Shown here: positions 61,101 through 64,000 of the stretch, piece by piece | Layout: the number at the start of each line of letters is the position of its first letter | How positions within the stretch are numbered: the stretch's first letter is position 1 | Assembly: GCA_001179505.1 (NCBI GenBank) | Contig: CDMY01000077.1 | Coordinates: 57,122 to 121,121, forward strand | Direction: 5' to 3' | DNA length: 64,000 bases | Origin: Vitrella brassicaformis | Taxonomy: Eukaryota; Sar; Vitrellaceae | Made by a program: the position numbers and the translations under genes | Notes under the pieces: generated by a model | Databases searched by the model: none | Seen by the model: only the letters and a program-made list of their open reading frames with translations | What the model was told of the DNA's origin: nothing

Positions 61101-64000
61101 CCTCCTTTCTTTCGAGTGGCTTGTCGTTGGTGTCAGTCGGTCCACCTGTTCCTGCAGCAGTGCGGTGTTTTGTTGTTTGAGGGTATCCAGCTCCTTGGCT
61201 TGCTCTGCTGCTAGGGTCGAGGCGGCAAATGTGCGCAAATCCTCCTGAGAATCCCACACACGCACAAACACATACAGACACACGTGTGCATGCCATGCCA
61301 CGCACTGTCAGCATTCGGCGTGTGAAGGTGGGAGGGAAGGAACATACCTCTTCGCGGCTATTCCGTCTGAGGGTCTGCAGCTCCTCCCTCAGTGTGTGCA
61401 GCTCCTCCCTGAGTGTCTGTTGAGACTGTTTGGTGGCGTCGAGCTCCTCCGCGAGCGCTATGCGGGACTTCTCGCTCTCCTGCCGGGCTTTCTCGCTCGC
61501 CAGCCACCCTTCCATCATGCCCTCGCCCCGGCGGTACGCCTCGACCTCCCGCTGCTCGATCCGGTCCCGCAGCTCGGTCTCCTGCTGTTGGGACTTCTCA
61601 GACAGAGACTGGATCATCGCGGCCTGCAGCAGACAACCATCCCGATCCCTCGCATCTGACATCCATGGGTTGACCGTCGCATCCCCTCCCTATTCACCTT
61701 CTCTTCCCGCAGGGCGGCGAATTGTTGCACCCAGCGGTCGGTTTCGGCCCGGCGCTCGTCATGCTCCTGCTGCAGATCCGCCGACAGCTCGGTCTCCCGC
61801 GTCTTGAGCTCGTCTATCTGTCGGATTCTCTCCATCAGCTCCGACTGCACCGATGACTGCAGACATACATATGTATGTGTGTATGTGTGTGAGGTACGCG
61901 TAGGTTGGTTGTGTGTTGTCGGTACCTTTTCTTCCGTGAGTTGCTTTATCTCTGCCTGCAGAGCCTCGACAGCAATGCCCCCATCCTCAACCTGACCAAG
62001 AGACCCACACATAGTGCACGACGTGCATTCTCACCATATGGTGGGTGTCTCTTTAGTGGGTGTGAGCTCTTCCCCTACCCTCTCGGTGCGTCGCTCTCCA
62101 TCACCCACACCGTCGGTCTGCGTCTCCATCACAGCAGTGTCCGGCCGCCGGGCTGCAGGCACATCGGCAGTGGACTCCCAGTCGGCGGCAGAAAGGTCGG
62201 GCGGTGTCCTGACGGCAGCAAGGTCAGATTGGAGAGCCTTCACCTTCTGCACCAGTCCCTCCTGACAGACACAGCCCAGCCAGAAAGGGATGATGTGGTG
62301 TATGTTCGTTGTTTATTGGCTGACTGCTGGTTCGGAAGGGCACCTACCTTATCGCCTTGCAGCTGTTGGTTGGCCGCGACCAGGGATGCCCTCTCCTCAT
62401 CCAGATATCGAATGCGCTGCTCCTGCTGTGTCGACACAGCCGCCGCCGCCGCCTCGTTATCCTGCTGCATGCTGCTCAGCACATCTCGCAGCTTCTCGGC
62501 CTCATTCAGCTTGGTGCTGAACAAGGTCAACCACGACGCCTGGAAGCACAAACACCCACACACACAGCCACACACACACACACACGCACAGAGAGAGAGA
62601 GAGAGAGCCTCCTTTCTTTCAAGTGGCTTGTCGTTGGTGTCAGTCGGTCCACCTGTTCCTGCAGCAGTGCGGTGTTTTGTTGTTTGAGGGTCTCCAGCTC
62701 CTTGGCTTGCTCTGCTGCTAGGGTCGAGGCGGCAAATGTGCGCAAATCCTCCTGAGAATCCCACACACGCACAAACACATACAGACACACGTGTGCATGC
62801 CATGCCACGCACTGTCAGCATTCGGCGTGTGAAGGTGGGAGGGGAGGAACATACCTCTTCGCGGCTTTTCCGTCTGAGGGTCTGCAGCTCCTCCCTCAGT
62901 GTGTGCAGCACCTCCCTGAGTGTCTGTTGAGACTGTCTGGTGGCGTCGAGCTCCTCCGCGAGCGCTATGCGGGACTTCTCGCTCTCCTGCCGCTCTTCCA
63001 ACAGGCCCTCGATCTGGCCCTGCAGCTCGGCCTCCCGCTGTTGGGACTGCTTTACCAAGGCATTCTGCAAGCCACACAGACAGACGGAACGGACTTGGCA
63101 ACACGTAAGAGCGACACGCTTTTGTCGACTGGCGTTGGACCCTCTCTCTGAGCAGTCTGTCGATCTCCTGCTGCAACTCCGAGATCTCGACCTCAGTGAC
63201 GTCGCTGAATCGACACAACAGAACAGGAGAGCACAGCACCTTTGTTGTCGATCGATCAATGGATGGAAGATCTGCCTGAGTGAGTCTGTCTACCTGCGGG
63301 TGTCATCCTCGTCGTCGTCTTCGTCCTCCCAATAAGTACGAGGCATCCACCCCCACCGAGGGCCGGGCTTGTGCCAGAACATGAGAGCATCCCTCGCCCT
63401 CTCAGCCTGACACACACGCGTATAGTGGACATAACATAGATAGTATGACTAAGGAAGTGCTCCTCTGTCTGCACGCACGTGTGTGCGACCGACCTGCTGC
63501 CACCCTTGCTGGGCGTCTTTTAGCTGCTCTTGCAGCTGGGCCACTCGCTGCCGTGCGGCGTCTGAAACACACAAAGCCACATCACCAACACAAATTTCGG
63601 TGTGTGATGCGTGGAGGCTCCTGGGGGACGCCTTTGCTCACCCAGCTCCTGTTGCGCCTCCGCCCAGAACTCGCTAAAATGTGCGGCCGACTGCTGGACG
63701 CGCCTGCATTCATTCATCAGTCCATCCAACAAACACAGTCATGTACGTACATATCGATGGGTCGGCTTCACTCTCCTCTCCACATGATGTGTCTGCTCAC
63801 TCGTATTCGGCCTTCAGCTGTTCAAGCTCGGCGCGTAGTGGCGCCTCAACCTGGTCGCTCTCACTTCTGCATGCACACACCAGGCAACGATATGATCAGT
63901 GAGTGACGTGTGCGTGTCGGTGCGCGCCACAATTTCAACATCGCATACACACCGACGTACCTGGCAGCAGCAGGGGCAGCAGCAGGGGCAGCCAGGGGGG
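58368..64000 (-). CDS. Long coiled-coil protein with duplicated exon block and Pro/Gln-rich tail, 5' partial
   Basis: The 3' end is firm (TAG 58368-58370); the start lies beyond 64000. Reading minus strand, exons encode heptad-rich helices: RSESDQVEAPLRAELEQLKAEY, DAARQRVAQLQEQLKDAQQ, a Trp-rich piece with an acidic tail, SELQQEIDRLLRERV, and KSRIALAEELDATRQSQQTL. Then comes a five-exon block (EDLRTFAASTLAAEQAKEL; LFSTKLNEAEKLR; EGLVQKVKALQSDLAAV; VEALQAEIKQLTEEK; LMERIRQIDELKTRETELSA) that appears twice. The C-terminal third is Gln/His/Pro-rich with repeated VQQPQQQQQ and PPPPP runs, ending in a Gly-rich exon (58368-58586). No family recognised. Repeated coiled coil with a disordered tail suggests a structural or tethering protein, which is inference. 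Confidence 0.7.
60215..61490 (-). repeat. Tandem exon-block duplication, unit A
   Basis: Exons and introns match unit B (61770-62990) in order, including the TATGTGTGTATG and CA/GA microsatellite introns. Unit A has about 34 extra in-frame codons (about 60872-60975). Confidence 0.88.
61770..62990 (-). repeat. Tandem exon-block duplication, unit B
   Basis: Same block as unit A, upstream in the transcript. Lacks about 34 codons near 62440, replaced by a short poly-Ala junction. Confidence 0.88.
63031..63999 (-). repeat. Inverted repeat, right arm (cut by the window end)
   Basis: Mirror of 55670-56655. The arm reaches the end of the window, so its true length is unknown. Confidence 0.9.

Noticed and set aside
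60317-61180. 287-codon plus-strand frame across the tandem block
   Set aside because: Antisense of repeated coiled-coil exons; the same frame recurs at 61905-62687 only because the DNA is duplicated.

Overview
This is a gene-dense, GC-rich stretch of nuclear DNA from a eukaryotic alga. Genes are split by many short introns with GT..AG borders (often 35-120 bases). Several products carry signal-peptide-plus-transit-peptide leaders, as in algae with a complex (secondary) plastid. A TIC21/PIC1-type plastid envelope protein and a PsbM-like thylakoid protein show that the organism is photosynthetic or recently was. Intron style, gene content and abundance of CA/TG, CTGT and CCAT microsatellites fit a chromerid such as Vitrella; that assignment is inference and no search was run. 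There are no rRNA genes, CRISPR arrays or bacterial-style operons, and I recognised no tRNA.  Layout: 1-2052 is the 3' part of an RGG-rich protein (+). 3286-5319 (-) and 5587-8080 (+) are a divergent pair: a secreted trefoil-like protein and an arylsulfotransferase-like protein. 9393-10558 (-) is a DJ-1/PARK7 homologue with an 11-base microexon. 10891-11774 (-) is a bacterial-type xanthine-guanine phosphoribosyltransferase, divergent from an EF-Ts gene (12080-13762, +). 14571-15661 (-) is TIC21, divergent from an ankyrin-like protein (15889-17562, +). About 17833-22890 (+) is a many-exon lectin-like plus parallel beta-helix protein. 23457-27929 (-) is a large disordered protein whose two ends share a nearly identical block, divergent from a coiled-coil protein (28670-31607, +) that contains the only assembly gap. 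34389-34909 (-) is PsbM-like. 36118-37730 (-) is a plastid membrane protein, divergent from a TLC-domain protein (37907-38941, +). 41297-46572 (-) is an SRPK-type kinase, divergent from a spartin/senescence + PH-like + C2-like protein (46882-51311, +). 51884-52981 (+) is deoxyribose-phosphate aldolase.  From about 54.8 kb to the end the window is a segmental-duplication mosaic. A minus-strand coiled-coil gene (58368 to beyond 64000) contains a tandem duplication of a five-exon block. Its N-terminal part is also present as an inverted copy on the plus strand (about 55670-56655). A further 290-base piece next to it has an inverted copy 24 kb away. This mosaic is the most unusual structure here.  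Except where marked as uncertain, exon borders were chosen by hand so that splice sites and reading frame agree along the whole gene. Complete models that close in frame: trefoil protein 479 aa, arylsulfotransferase-like 761 aa, DJ-1 264 aa, XGPRT 257 aa, EF-Ts 388 aa, TIC21 331 aa, 23457-27929 protein 1331 aa, gap-spanning coiled-coil protein 717 aa, PsbM-like 122 aa, plastid membrane protein 317 aa, SRPK 1505 aa, spartin-like 1272 aa, DERA 259 aa. Functional links between neighbours are not evident; the recurring feature is head-to-head pairing over short shared upstream regions.
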